A model generated the notes under the pieces. The model ran no database searches and was not told the origin of the DNA. It saw only the letters and a program-made list of their open reading frames with translations. From the NCBI GenBank assembly GCA_023666705.1, contig JAMPBO010000003.1, positions 124,001 through 188,000 on the forward strand: a stretch of 64,000 nt of DNA. The letters are read 5' to 3'. The position numbers and the translations under genes are program-made. The first letter of the stretch is position 1. Each line of letters begins with the position of its first letter. Origin of the DNA: Bacteroides sp. (lineage in GTDB: Bacteria; Bacillota; Clostridia; Lachnospirales; Lachnospiraceae). Positions 44,620 through 53,538 of this stretch are shown one piece after another.

Positions 44620-45984
44620 ATGAACGATAGAAAAGAATTATTTGAAAATGCTCCGGTAAGAAAAGCCGTGCTGACAATGGCAATTCCTACCATAATCTCA
44701 ATGCTGGTTGTAGTTGTTTACAACATGGCAGACACGTATTTTATAGGAAAAACAAACGATGAAATGCAGGTGGCGGCAGTATCTCTTGCCACACCTGTAT
44801 TTATGCTTTTTATGGCACTTGGCAATTTGTTTGGAATTGGCGGTTGCTCCGCCATATCGAGAGCCTTGGGAGAAAAAAATGTAAAAAGGGCAGCAAAAAT
44901 ATCTTCCTTTTGCTGTTATGCTTCCGTAGGCGTGGGGCTGATTATGATACTCATATTTATGACCTGCATGGACGGTATCCTGAAAATCATACAGGCAAGT
45001 CCGAACACGATTGATTATGCAAGGGAGTATCTGACGTATGTTGCCATAGGAGCACCATTTATCATGTTTGCCACTGCATTTGGTAACATTGTGCGGGGTG
45101 AGGGTGCCACAAAAATATCCATGGCGGGAAATTTAATCGGAACAGTGGTTAACATAATACTTGACCCGATTATGATTTTAGCCCTTGACATGGGAGTAAA
45201 GGGTGCTGCAATCGCAACCGTGATTGGAAATATTTTTGCTACGCTGTTTTATATCGGATATTTTATTTTTAAGAAGGACACTGCACTTTCCATTAAGATT
45301 CGGGATTTTTCCGCAGGAGAAAATATTGCAAGGGTCGTTTTGGCAATCGGTATTCCTGCATCCTTAAATAACGTGTTGATGAGTGTGGCAAACATATTAC
45401 TGAACAATGTGCTTGGTAAATATGGTGATATCCCTGTTGCGGGAATGGGAGTTGCGATGAAGGCAAACATGCTTGCCATCCTGCTTCAAATCGGACTGTG
45501 TACGGGAATACAGCCGCTGATTGGATACAGCTATGGTGCAGGAAACAGCAAAAGGCTGAAGTCCGTATTTAAGTTTACGGCACTTTGTGCCATCATTATG
45601 GGAACAACGCTTACGGTTTTGCTTGCGATTGCGAGAACCAGCATTATTGGTAGCTTTATCGATAAGCCTGATGTTGTGGAAATCGGTGTAAAAATGATGA
45701 TGGCACTTCAGATATCCTGTCCGGTTGTAGGTATTTTGTTCCTGTGTGTCAATACCTTACAGGGAATGGGCAAGGCACTGCCGTCCCTGATTCTTACGCT
45801 CTCCAGACAGGGCGTTGCATTTATACCGATGCTCTACATTATGGATTATTTGTTCGGCTTGGATGGCGTCATCTATGCACAGGGAACGGCTGACTTTATT
45901 TCAATTGTGATTGCATTATGTATTACATATACCGTTATCAGAAAAATGGATAAGGGCAGAGAGGAAGCGGAAGTAAATGACTGA
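44620..45984 (+). CDS. MATE-family efflux transporter
   Basis: A 454-residue multidrug/toxin extrusion-type transporter with 12 predicted helices. Conserved regions include AIPTIISMLVVVVYNMADTYF (shown in part: AIPTIISMLVVVVYNMADT), a GNLFGIGGCSAISRALGEKN loop after helix 2, and GEGATKISMAGNLIGTVVNI. Transport is driven by Na+ or H+. The gene is inside the polyamine operon, 16 bases after the dehydrogenase, and the next gene overlaps it, so polyamine or precursor export is a reasonable guess, though MATE proteins are frequent in Clostridia. Confidence 0.93.
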   Translation: MNDRKELFENAPVRKAVLTMAIPTIISMLVVVVYNMADTYFIGKTNDEMQVAAVSLATPVFMLFMALGNLFGIGGCSAISRALGEKNVKRAAKISSFCCYASVGVGLIMILIFMTCMDGILKIIQASPNTIDYAREYLTYVAIGAPFIMFATAFGNIVRGEGATKISMAGNLIGTVVNIILDPIMILALDMGVKGAAIATVIGNIFATLFYIGYFIFKKDTALSIKIRDFSAGENIARVVLAIGIPASLNNVLMSVANILLNNVLGKYGDIPVAGMGVAMKANMLAILLQIGLCTGIQPLIGYSYGAGNSKRLKSVFKFTALCAIIMGTTLTVLLAIARTSIIGSFIDKPDVVEIGVKMMMALQISCPVVGILFLCVNTLQGMGKALPSLILTLSRQGVAFIPMLYIMDYLFGLDGVIYAQGTADFISIVIALCITYTVIRKMDKGREEAEVND

Positions 45985-47074
45985 TAAAAAGGATTTGCTC
46001 ATAAAGCTTGTGAGTGATAAAAAATTAGACGGCATGCTGCTCACGGATGGGTACAACATCCATTACCTTTCCGGTTATTCGGGACATGAGGGTTGCATGC
46101 TGGTGACCGATGAGGATGCATATATCTTCACTGATTCCAGATACACGGAGCAGCTGAAAAAGCAGGCACCAAATTTTAAATGCATTGACATAAAGGGGAA
46201 AAGTTATTCCTACAGGGTAAATGAGGTGCTGGAAAAAAGGGCAAAGGATTTGGGAAGACCATGCAATATCGGATTTGAAAATATGCACATATCATATGAC
46301 TGGTATGATAAATTCTCCCAGACCTTAAACAATACGGTGAATTTTGTCAGGCTTGACAATGAGATAAATGCACTAAGAGCCGTAAAAGCCCCTTGGGAAA
46401 TTGAACGGCTGGCTAAGGCGGAGACTGTCGGTGACGAAGCATTTCGGCATATCCTTTCTTTTATACGGGTTGGAATGACGGAAAAGGAGATTGCGGCAGA
46501 GCTTGAGTATACGATGAAAAGGCTTTCGGCTGACGGTACAAGCTTCGACACGATTGTAGCTTCAGGAGAAAATTCCTCCATGCCGCATGCGGCAGTGTCA
46601 GACAGGAAAATTGGCAGGGGCGATTTTATTACCATGGATTTTGGCTGCATATATGAGGGCTATTGCTCTGATATGACGCGGACGGTTATCGTGGGGGATG
46701 AGGTAAGTGATAAGCAGCTTGCGGTGTACAATACTGTTTTAAAAGCACAGACAGAAGCGTTAAAGCTGGTAAAGCCGGGGGTGAAATGCTCGGATGTGGA
46801 CGCATGTGCAAGGCAAATCATAGCGGATGCAGGTTATGGCGATTACTTCGGACATGGTCTCGGACACGGAGTGGGGCTGTTTATCCATGAGGAACCGAGA
46901 TTTTCACCGAAATGTGACGAGCTTTTACGGCCGGGTGTGTGTATCACTGTGGAGCCGGGAATTTATCTGCCGGGATTGTTTGGCGTGAGAATAGAGGATA
47001 TGATAGTTGTAACGGAGGACGGATACCGAAATCTGGCATCGTCGCCGAAGGAGCTGATAAAACTTAAGGTGTAA
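45977..47074 (+). CDS. M24-family metallopeptidase, Xaa-Pro aminopeptidase type
   Basis: A 365-residue pita-bread peptidase. The N-terminal creatinase-like domain (1-130) is followed by the catalytic domain, whose metal ligands are Asp in MDFGCIYEGYCSDMTRTV (two Asp), His in GHGLGHGVGLFIHEEP and Glu in TVEPGIYLPG and GVRIEDMIVV. It removes N-terminal residues next to proline; dimetal (Mn or Co) enzyme in the cytoplasm. Start ATG 45977 overlaps the MATE gene by eight bases. It sits within the polyamine operon for no obvious metabolic reason. Confidence 0.93.
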   Translation: MTDKKDLLIKLVSDKKLDGMLLTDGYNIHYLSGYSGHEGCMLVTDEDAYIFTDSRYTEQLKKQAPNFKCIDIKGKSYSYRVNEVLEKRAKDLGRPCNIGFENMHISYDWYDKFSQTLNNTVNFVRLDNEINALRAVKAPWEIERLAKAETVGDEAFRHILSFIRVGMTEKEIAAELEYTMKRLSADGTSFDTIVASGENSSMPHAAVSDRKIGRGDFITMDFGCIYEGYCSDMTRTVIVGDEVSDKQLAVYNTVLKAQTEALKLVKPGVKCSDVDACARQIIADAGYGDYFGHGLGHGVGLFIHEEPRFSPKCDELLRPGVCITVEPGIYLPGLFGVRIEDMIVVTEDGYRNLASSPKELIKLKV

Positions 47075-47128
47075 AATGCTACCTGATTTAAGTTGAAAGA
47101 GTGATGATGCATTGAAAGGACAAAGTAA

Positions 47129-48256
47129 ATGGAATTCAATCATGTTAAGACCCCTGCATATGTGATCGATAAGGACAAGCTTAAGGAAAACCTTGCCCTT
47201 TTGACCCATGTCCAACAAAATTCAGGGGCAAAAATCCTGCTTGCCCAAAAGGCGTTTTCAACGTATTCCCTTTATGGGCTTATCGGAGAATATCTTGCAG
47301 GGACGACGGCAAGCGGGCTTTATGAGGCGAGGCTTGGGCATGAGGAAATGAAGGGTGGCGAGGTGCACGTCTATTCTCCTGCATACAGTGATGATGAAAT
47401 AGAGCAGCTTGCAGGCTTTGCTGACCATATCGTGTTTAACACCCCAAATCAATGGGAGCGTTTCAAGGATAAAATTCTTGCTTCCGGAAGAAAAATCAAA
47501 TGTGGAATCCGGATTAATCCTGAGTATTCGGAAATTGAGACAGACATTTATAATCCCTGCATATCAGGCTCAAGGCTTGGAACAAAGCGGGAACAGCTTG
47601 CCAAAATGGATTTGGCTGGTATAACGGGAATTCATTTTCATACCATGTGTGAGCAGGGGGCAGAGGTGCTTGCCAGAACATTAGACGTTGTGGAGGAAAA
47701 ATTCGGTGCCTATCTTCACAAAATGGAATGGATAAACATAGGTGGCGGTCATCACATCACGAAGGATGGATATAATGTAACGCTCCTTACGGAACGGGTA
47801 AAGGGACTCCGGGAAAAATATAATCTGGATGTATATATTGAGCCGGGGGAGGCGGTTGCCTTAAATGCGGGGTATCTTGTAACCACAGTCAGGGATATTA
47901 TGAACAATGATATTGACATAGCAATCTTGGACACCTCAGCCGCATGCCATATGCCTGATGTGCTTGAAATGCCATACAGACCATTTATGATAGGGTCAGG
48001 TCCTGCAGGAGAAAAGAAATATACCTATCGCCTGGGGGGACCTACATGTCTTGCAGGGGATATTATCGGGGATTATTCCTTTGACGAGCCTCTTGAAATT
48101 GGGAAAAAACTTGTGTTTACGGATATGGCAATCTACACCATGGTTAAAAATAATACTTTTAATGGGATGCCGCTTCCGTCGATTTACATAAAGGATGGCG
48201 ACAAGACAGAGCTTGTTAAAGAATTTTCATATGAAGATTTCAAAAACAGACTATAA
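47129..48256 (+). CDS. nspC: Carboxynorspermidine decarboxylase
   Basis: A 375-residue PLP enzyme of the alanine racemase/ornithine decarboxylase fold (type III). The PLP Lys is K41 in LLAQKAFSTYS; the phosphate-binding GGGHH (WINIGGGHHITKDGYNV, about 200-217), EPGEAVALNAGYLV and DTSAACHMPDVLEMPY follow, all typical of NspC. It decarboxylates carboxynorspermidine or carboxyspermidine to norspermidine or spermidine, the last step of the pathway whose first step is encoded at 43402. A ribosome binding site (AAAGGA) precedes ATG 47129. It is the last biosynthetic gene of the operon. Confidence 0.95.
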   Translation: MEFNHVKTPAYVIDKDKLKENLALLTHVQQNSGAKILLAQKAFSTYSLYGLIGEYLAGTTASGLYEARLGHEEMKGGEVHVYSPAYSDDEIEQLAGFADHIVFNTPNQWERFKDKILASGRKIKCGIRINPEYSEIETDIYNPCISGSRLGTKREQLAKMDLAGITGIHFHTMCEQGAEVLARTLDVVEEKFGAYLHKMEWINIGGGHHITKDGYNVTLLTERVKGLREKYNLDVYIEPGEAVALNAGYLVTTVRDIMNNDIDIAILDTSAACHMPDVLEMPYRPFMIGSGPAGEKKYTYRLGGPTCLAGDIIGDYSFDEPLEIGKKLVFTDMAIYTMVKNNTFNGMPLPSIYIKDGDKTELVKEFSYEDFKNRL

Positions 48257-48260
48257 TTCT

Positions 48261-48289
48261 TTGCAATCAATGTCGATTTGTGGTAAAAT
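48261..48289 (+). promoter_or_regulatory. Sigma-A-type promoter of the second chemoreceptor
   Basis: TTGCAA (48261-48266) and TAAAAT (48284-48289) with a 17-base spacer, directly after the nspC stop. It gives the chemoreceptor gene its own transcript. Confidence 0.65.
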
Positions 48290-48381
48290 AAATTCATGTG
48301 TGATGATTCATTTAATTTAAGGACAAAGCGTCTTTATTGCTGTTATTCAAACAAAAAACAAAGGGTATAGGGGGTTCAACA

Positions 48382-49875
48382 ATGAATGAAAATGTGTCTT
48401 CCAATCAAAGAGAGATGGAAAGAAACAACAGATTTGTAATCATTGGTTATACAATATACAATATAGTATTGTTAGCCTGTTATGTGATTGAGGTAGTGAA
48501 GAAAAGCAGAACGATAGGATATTTTCTGATTTTTGCGGCACTTTCGCTGATTCCACTTGTTTGTATGCATGTTATATACCGCAAGGATCCAAGCAGCAGA
48601 TATGTAAGACTGGTTCTTGGTATCGGATATGCAATCTTTTATTCGTTTACCGTTTTTACAACCTATTCACCGGTAGCATTCGTATATGGAATCCTGATAT
48701 CATTGTTTGTACTTGTGTACGGTGATGTGACATACACAAAAAGAATGGGCTGGGGGCTCTTTATTATCAACGCTGCAAATGTTGCATATATGCAGATACA
48801 GGGAAAAATATCCTCTGAGGACATGCCAAATGTGGAAATCCGAATCGGCTTTGTTGCTTTATATCTCATATTTATGGTGTTTATGTCAAATACAATGCTG
48901 AAAAATAACAATGATAAGCTTGCCAAGATTGAGGAGGACAGGCAGAGGGTTTCTGACATGTTGAACCAGATTATGGAAATATCTGCACGTATGACAGGAA
49001 ATATCAATGTGGTATCAGAGAAAATGGATGACCTCGAAAACTCGTTTGTAAAGACGAAGGATTCCATGGTGGAGGTTTCTAACGGAACAAATGATACTGC
49101 AGACTCGATTCAGTCGCAGCTTATGAAGACGGAAGAAATTCAGGATTTTGTGCGTAAGGTTGAGGTAGTGACAAGCCAGATAGAGCAAGGTATGGAGGAT
49201 GCAAATACGGAGGTCGCCTCAGGTCGTGACAAGATAGACGAGCTGATTAATCAGGTTCAGGTTTCGGATGATGCAAGCAAGCAGGTTTCCGCTGAGTTAG
49301 ATAAGCTGTCAGAGTACACGGGACAGATGCAGTCCATCATTGAGCTGATAGACGGAATCACATCACAGACAAGCTTGCTTTCCCTGAATGCATCCATAGA
49401 GGCGGCAAGAGTAGGTGAAGCAGGAAAGGGATTTGCAGTTGTTGCATCTGAAATATCAAACCTTGCAGACCAGACGCAAAATGCTACGGTCGATATAACG
49501 GATTTGATTGATAACATTTCCCATGAGCTGGAATCTGTTGTAAAGGTAATCAATTACCTGATGGATAACAGCAAGCTTCAGGGTATTGCTGCAACGGAAA
49601 CGGCATCCAGCTTTGAGACAATAGCAAGCCGTACAGGCGATATACAGCAGCAGATAGAGGATCTTTCAGGACTTGTTTCTGAGCTGGCAAGCTCAAACGA
49701 GGCAATTGTTGAGAGTATACAGACCATATCGGCGGCAACGGAGGAGGTTACAGCACATTCAACAGTTACCCTTGAATGTAGCGAGGAAAATACAACAATT
49801 GTGGGCGATGTGGGAACGGTAGTTGAGGAGCTTCAGTCACTTGCAGAAAGATTGAATGCCCTAAACAATGCGTAA
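48382..49875 (+). CDS. Methyl-accepting chemotaxis protein without HAMP, multi-helix sensor
   Basis: A 497-residue chemoreceptor. Instead of one extracytoplasmic sensor domain it has six closely packed membrane helices (about 15-170), then a short linker and the signalling domain, with the conserved tip [20 protein letters not shown] (about 330-350) and [16 protein letters not shown] classical HAMP is not evident. ATG 48382 is preferred over an ATG 45 bases upstream because GGGG lies in the right area and the shorter N-terminus is the usual one. It follows the polyamine operon but has its own promoter. Ligand unknown. Confidence 0.88.
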   Translation: MNENVSSNQREMERNNRFVIIGYTIYNIVLLACYVIEVVKKSRTIGYFLIFAALSLIPLVCMHVIYRKDPSSRYVRLVLGIGYAIFYSFTVFTTYSPVAFVYGILISLFVLVYGDVTYTKRMGWGLFIINAANVAYMQIQGKISSEDMPNVEIRIGFVALYLIFMVFMSNTMLKNNNDKLAKIEEDRQRVSDMLNQIMEISARMTGNINVVSEKMDDLENSFVKTKDSMVEVSNGTNDTADSIQSQLMKTEEIQDFVRKVEVVTSQIEQGMEDANTEVASGRDKIDELINQVQVSDDASKQVSAELDKLSEYTGQMQSIIELIDGITSQTSLLSLNASIEAARVGEAGKGFAVVASEISNLADQTQNATVDITDLIDNISHELESVVKVINYLMDNSKLQGIAATETASSFETIASRTGDIQQQIEDLSGLVSELASSNEAIVESIQTISAATEEVTAHSTVTLECSEENTTIVGDVGTVVEELQSLAERLNALNNA

Positions 49876-49884
49876 GTACATAAA

Positions 49885-50247
49885 ATGAACGAAAAATCAC
49901 AACCCTTTTTTCAAAAATACAAGTCGGACTTTATACTGATTGCCATAGTCCTTGTCATTGGGTTCACTGCGTTACTCATACAAAGGGTGATGCAAAAAAC
50001 AGGAAGAACCGTGGCAGTTATCCTATCGGGAAATGAGATAGAACGCTTTTCTTTAGATGCCGACATGGAGTATAAAATAGAGCTTAAGGATGGGGGCGGA
50101 TACAACATTCTTGTCATAAAGGATGGAGAGGCGTATGTGTCAGAGGCAACCTGCAGTGAGCAGATATGCGTAAAGCATAATGCAATCAGCAGCACAGGGG
50201 AAACCATCGTGTGCCTGCCCCATAAGCTGACAATCGAAATAAAATAA
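49885..50247 (+). CDS. NusG domain II-containing membrane-anchored protein
   Basis: A 120-residue protein with one N-terminal membrane helix (about 15-33, FILIAIVLVIGFTALLIQ) and an extracellular beta domain of the NusG-domain-II type: KIELKDGGGYNILVIKDG, then ATCSEQICVKHNAIS and ETIVCLPHKLTIEI with three Cys. In Clostridia such proteins often lie in membrane electron-transfer (Rnf-linked or FMN-related) operons. It starts ten bases after the chemoreceptor stop. A terminator follows. Role unknown. Confidence 0.88.
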   Translation: MNEKSQPFFQKYKSDFILIAIVLVIGFTALLIQRVMQKTGRTVAVILSGNEIERFSLDADMEYKIELKDGGGYNILVIKDGEAYVSEATCSEQICVKHNAISSTGETIVCLPHKLTIEIK

Positions 50248-50262
50248 AATTGGGACAACATA

Positions 50263-50312
50263 AATACGGAGGAGGTTACAGAACGCTGTAGTCCCCTCTG
50301 TATTTGTATTTA
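50263..50312 (+). terminator. Intrinsic terminator
   Basis: AATACGGAGG (50263-50272) pairs with CCTCTGTATT (50295-50304, one wobble), with an inner TTACAG/CTGTAG stem, followed by TGTATTT. Confidence 0.75.
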
Positions 50313-50358
50313 AAACATAATCCATGTAGTAAAAATTTCCTAAATAGGTTATAATATG

Positions 50359-50400
50359 TCCGAAGGAGGGACCCAACGAAGTTGGGAGGATACCTTCGGA
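50359..50400 (+). promoter_or_regulatory. Structured leader hairpin before the flavoredoxin gene
   Basis: Outer stem TCCGAAGG/CCTTCGGA (50359-50366 with 50393-50400) and inner stem CCCAAC/GTTGGG (50372-50377 with 50381-50386) form a nested structure with purine-rich internal loops. It lies directly after a TATAAT (50350-50355) and before the ribosome binding site of the flavoredoxin-rubredoxin gene. The position of the -10 box implies that the structure starts the mRNA. I do not recognise a known riboswitch class. Confidence 0.5.
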
Positions 50401-50427
50401 CAGAGGTGTGAAGCAAGGAGGAAAATT

Positions 50428-51081
50428 ATGGATAAGAAAGTTTTTAGAAATATGTCGTATGGTGTTTATATTGTGACAACAATGGATGGTATGCGTCCGA
50501 CAGGCTGTGTTGCAAACAGTTGTATGCAAATCACGTCCGAGCCGTCAGTTGTTGCAGTCAGTATCAACCATGACAATTACACGAATAAATGTATCAAGGA
50601 GTCAAAAAGTCTTGCAGTTAATATTCTGGCAGAGGAGACGGACATGACACTGATTGGCAGATTTGGATTTCAATCGGCAAAGGATATCGATAAATTTGAG
50701 GGCGTGCCTTTTGAGTGGGCATACGGTAACCCTGTTTTTGCAACAAGTTGTGGCTGGTTTGCAGGTGATGTTGTGGGGAGCTATGAGACAAGCACCCATA
50801 CCGTGTTTTTTGTCGAGGTCAAGGATGCAAAGGCATTGTCAGGAAACCCGATGACCTATGCATACTATCATAAAGTAAAAAATGGCGTCAGCCCCAAAAA
50901 TGCACCGACTTATCAGGCGGAGGAACAGGAAAAGCCAGAGACTCAAAGTACATCATCCCAAAGATGGGTTTGTTCTATTTGCGGGTATATATATGAGGGA
51001 GACATACCGTTTGAGGAGCTGCCTGAGGATTGGGTGTGCCCGGTTTGTAAGCAGCCAAAATCCAAGTTTAAAAAGGGTTGA
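50428..51081 (+). CDS. Flavoredoxin-rubredoxin fusion (high-molecular-weight rubredoxin)
   Basis: A 217-residue two-domain electron carrier. The N-terminal FMN-binding flavin-reductase-like domain (1-150) shows [20 protein letters not shown] and [16 protein letters not shown]; a linker rich in Glu, Gln and Ser follows; the C-terminal rubredoxin (about 170-217) has [10 protein letters not shown] and [11 protein letters not shown], the four iron ligands. It reduces flavodiiron proteins or other acceptors in oxygen and NO detoxification in anaerobes. AAGGAGG lies before ATG 50428; a structured leader is upstream. Confidence 0.94.
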   Translation: MDKKVFRNMSYGVYIVTTMDGMRPTGCVANSCMQITSEPSVVAVSINHDNYTNKCIKESKSLAVNILAEETDMTLIGRFGFQSAKDIDKFEGVPFEWAYGNPVFATSCGWFAGDVVGSYETSTHTVFFVEVKDAKALSGNPMTYAYYHKVKNGVSPKNAPTYQAEEQEKPETQSTSSQRWVCSICGYIYEGDIPFEELPEDWVCPVCKQPKSKFKKG

Positions 51082-51110
51082 TAAGATTTACGGAGTTAAG
51101 GAGAAATGAT

Positions 51111-51377
51111 ATGTATTATGTACCGGATGACACGGAGAAATGCGGGTATTACGAGTGTACCCACTGTGGCACGAGATTTTTATCCCTGCAAATGACGGAT
51201 GAAATACCATGTCCATACTGTGAAGCGGAGGCCGATCTGGAAATTGGACCGGATGAAAAAATGGCAGATGTGGCGTTTTCTGCCAAGCTTATAGAGGTAG
51301 TGTGCGGCGAGGATGTTGAAAAAATGGACACACTGCTAAGTCTTGCCATTACAGGGGGAAATTTCGAATGGATATAA
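51111..51377 (+). CDS. Small zinc-ribbon protein
   Basis: An 88-residue acidic protein with a zinc-ribbon pattern: YECTHCGTRF, then IPCPYCEAE (two CxxC pairs), followed by an acidic helical tail. AAGGAG lies before ATG 51111. The stop overlaps the start of pheA by ten bases, which suggests co-translation with it. A role cannot be given; related small zinc-ribbon proteins occur near rubredoxin-like genes. Confidence 0.75.
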   Translation: MYYVPDDTEKCGYYECTHCGTRFLSLQMTDEIPCPYCEAEADLEIGPDEKMADVAFSAKLIEVVCGEDVEKMDTLLSLAITGGNFEWI

Positions 51378-52267
51378 TAAAAGTAGCAGTGTTAGGACCC
51401 AAGGGAACCTTTAGCGATATGGCATATGAGGAATACAGGCAGTTATTTTTGGAGCGTTCTAAGGCAAAAGGGGAGGAGCTTTTTGTTGAGGCGGAGTATT
51501 ATCCCACCATTGACGATGTTTTTCATGCAGTGTGTGATGATGCTGGAAACGGAGTATGTGATATCGGAATCGTTCCTATCGAAAATACGTTGGATGGTTA
51601 TGTTCAAAGAACGCTTGATTTGCTGCTGGAGAAGCAGGTAGGGATATCAGATGAGCATATGGTGCCTGTACAGTTTGCACTTGTGGCAAATGGGCAGTCC
51701 GTGGAGGATATATCCACCCTTTACGTTCAGTTTAAGGCGAACGGACAGTGTAGAAAATTTATCAATTCCTTAAATCATGTGACGATTGTATCGACGGAAA
51801 GTAATATGGAGTCCTACTATAAGCTTGAGGATAGAAAGGGAAATGCCGCCATTGTTCCAAGCCATGTGGCAGCGTGGGAAAAAAACAGTGACAGCAAAAG
51901 GTTTGTACTGGATAATATAACCGATGCCGAAAACAATCATACAAGATTTGTGGTGTTCAAAAAGGAGGACACTATTACACCGAGTGGATATTCGGGAAAA
52001 AATAAAGTGAGAATACCGGTTTACATAATGCCAAAACAAGACAGACCCGGACTGTTGTTTGAGATATTGAAGGAATTTTATGACAAGGAAATAAATCTGA
52101 TATCGATTATGTCAAGACCGACCAAGCAGGAGCTTGGAACATACAATTTTTATATCGAGATAGATGGCTATGCAAGTACAATCAGTACCATTAAGGAGGC
52201 ACTTGCCAACATAAAGGTCTACAATGATATAAAGGTTTTGGGCATATATGAGGAGGACGATATTTAA
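51368..52267 (+). CDS. pheA: Prephenate dehydratase
   Basis: A 299-residue monofunctional prephenate dehydratase making phenylpyruvate for phenylalanine. Signatures are VAVLGPKGTFSDMAYEEY, GIVPIENTLDGYVQRTLDL (the catalytic region), NHTRFVVF (TRF motif) and a C-terminal ACT domain with RPGLLFEILKEFYDKEINL and SRPTKQELGTYNFY, which binds phenylalanine for feedback control. There is no chorismate mutase domain. The start overlaps the zinc-ribbon gene by ten bases. Family length agrees. Confidence 0.95.
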   Translation: MDIIKVAVLGPKGTFSDMAYEEYRQLFLERSKAKGEELFVEAEYYPTIDDVFHAVCDDAGNGVCDIGIVPIENTLDGYVQRTLDLLLEKQVGISDEHMVPVQFALVANGQSVEDISTLYVQFKANGQCRKFINSLNHVTIVSTESNMESYYKLEDRKGNAAIVPSHVAAWEKNSDSKRFVLDNITDAENNHTRFVVFKKEDTITPSGYSGKNKVRIPVYIMPKQDRPGLLFEILKEFYDKEINLISIMSRPTKQELGTYNFYIEIDGYASTISTIKEALANIKVYNDIKVLGIYEEDDI

Positions 52268-52337
52268 AATTTCAGGAGTAATTTAACGTATAACGGCAAC
52301 GTATACTTTGAATACTTATAAGAACGGAGGAACTATA

Positions 52338-52886
52338 ATGAATGGATTAAAAAGCTACATACATGATTTGAGAAAGGGACACGGAGTAAGGTTGCTTATG
52401 CTTATCTTGGGCGGTTTGTTTATCGTGTATCCTGGAACGGCACAAAAGACGCTGGGAACTGTCATAGCCATAGCATTTGTGCTGATGGGGGTATTTAAAA
52501 TACTCAGTTACTTTAAGAAGCCTCAGGAGGATGCTTTTGGCTACATGGAATATAAGTCAAAATCGGTTATTATTATCGGTATTTTGTATATTGTGCTTGC
52601 CGCATTAATCAGTAAAGTGCTTTTGGCGGTAATTCCTGTATTATTGGGAATTATCATCGTTGTAAACGGCTTAGTAAAGCTCCAGTTTGGTCTTGAAATC
52701 AAAAAGAATTATGACGATAGAAGCTGGCTGTTTATGGTAATCAGTGCTTGTATTATGCTGATTCTGGGTGCAACGTTACTGTTTAATCCATTTCGGGCAA
52801 ATAATTTTTTTATAAGGCTCATTGGTATCGGACTTGTATTTGACAGCTTGTTTGATCTGATTGCGAATTTTAAATATTCAAGATAA
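52338..52886 (+). CDS. HdeD/DUF308-family membrane protein
   Basis: A 182-residue integral membrane protein with six short helices arranged as paired repeats: GVRLLMLILGGLFIVYPGTA, a second GTVIAIAFVLMGVFKILSYF, then VIIIGILYIVLAALI and LVKLQFGLEI. This is the DUF308 (HdeD-like) pattern, a family of unknown function connected with acid resistance in enterobacteria. CGGAGG lies before ATG 52338. It lies 70 bases downstream of pheA, so co-transcription is possible. Confidence 0.85.
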   Translation: MNGLKSYIHDLRKGHGVRLLMLILGGLFIVYPGTAQKTLGTVIAIAFVLMGVFKILSYFKKPQEDAFGYMEYKSKSVIIIGILYIVLAALISKVLLAVIPVLLGIIIVVNGLVKLQFGLEIKKNYDDRSWLFMVISACIMLILGATLLFNPFRANNFFIRLIGIGLVFDSLFDLIANFKYSR

Positions 52887-52937
52887 ATTTATTTTGTTGC
52901 AGAGGTTATAGTGATTGACACGAACAGGAGGCTTTCA

Positions 52938-53390
52938 ATGTCAAGGGAGGAAAACAGGGAAATTAGTCAAAGTGTGCTTTCCGAGGAAGATATCATTTTG
53001 AAGCTCAAGGAAAAGGGGCTTAGAATGACGGAGCCGAGGAGGCTTATTGTAAGTATCGTGGTAAATGAAGAATTTTCGTGCTGTAAGGAAGTATATTTTC
53101 TCGCACATAAAAAAAATCCCAATATAGGAGTGGCAACCGTATACAGAATGTTAAACATCTTAGAGGAGATTGGTGCGGTAAAAAAGAAAAATATACAAAA
53201 GGCGACCTGTACGGGAAGGTGCTGTGACATGAAAGGCGGCTGCACCGTCGTGACGGAAAAGAGCAGGGAGATTATTTTATCTGAAACGGATGTGGAGGAA
53301 GTATTGAAGTACATTATGGAGAAAAACGGATATGCAGGTGTTGAGGAGATAAAGGCAATTCTGATTAATCATGGCACTTGTAAATGTTGA
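52938..53390 (+). CDS. Fur-family-like regulator with cysteine-rich metal site
   Basis: A 150-residue winged-helix protein with Fur-like N-terminus: LKEKGLRMTEPRRLIVSIVV, then NIGVATVYRMLNILEEIGAV. The dimerisation half is not that of classical Fur: the usual His-rich motif (HHHDH and CxxC pairs) is replaced by CTGRCCDMKGGC (about 99-110), and the C-terminus ends HGTCKC. It therefore probably binds a metal through Cys or senses something else. AGGAGG eight bases upstream fixes the start at 52938. MntP, a manganese exporter, is encoded 148 bases downstream. Confidence 0.78.
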   Translation: MSREENREISQSVLSEEDIILKLKEKGLRMTEPRRLIVSIVVNEEFSCCKEVYFLAHKKNPNIGVATVYRMLNILEEIGAVKKKNIQKATCTGRCCDMKGGCTVVTEKSREIILSETDVEEVLKYIMEKNGYAGVEEIKAILINHGTCKC

Positions 53391-53439
53391 GAAGGGAAAC
53401 AGATTCACGAATACGTAACTATAATAATTTTAGAAATGA

Positions 53440-53502
53440 GCGAAATGCATTACTTCAAAAATTAATTGTACAATGGACTTTTACGAAAACAGCGGGTTAC
53501 GC
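53440..53502. repeat. Palindromic repeat element, copy 3, diverged
   Basis: From GCGAAATG to TTACGC this segment aligns over about 63 bases with the inside of the element at 4145-4223, sharing GCGAAATG, TTGTACAA, TTTT..AAAACAG and the closing arm. The arms pair only over about six bases. It lies between the Fur-like gene and mntP. Confidence 0.45.
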
Positions 53503-53538
53503 ATGGTTAAATAATTTTATTTTGGAGGTACATACAAA

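Noticed and set aside
53391-53538. yybP-ykoY manganese riboswitch expected before mntP
   Set aside because: The upstream region does not show the conserved sequence of the element; it resembles the palindromic repeat instead.
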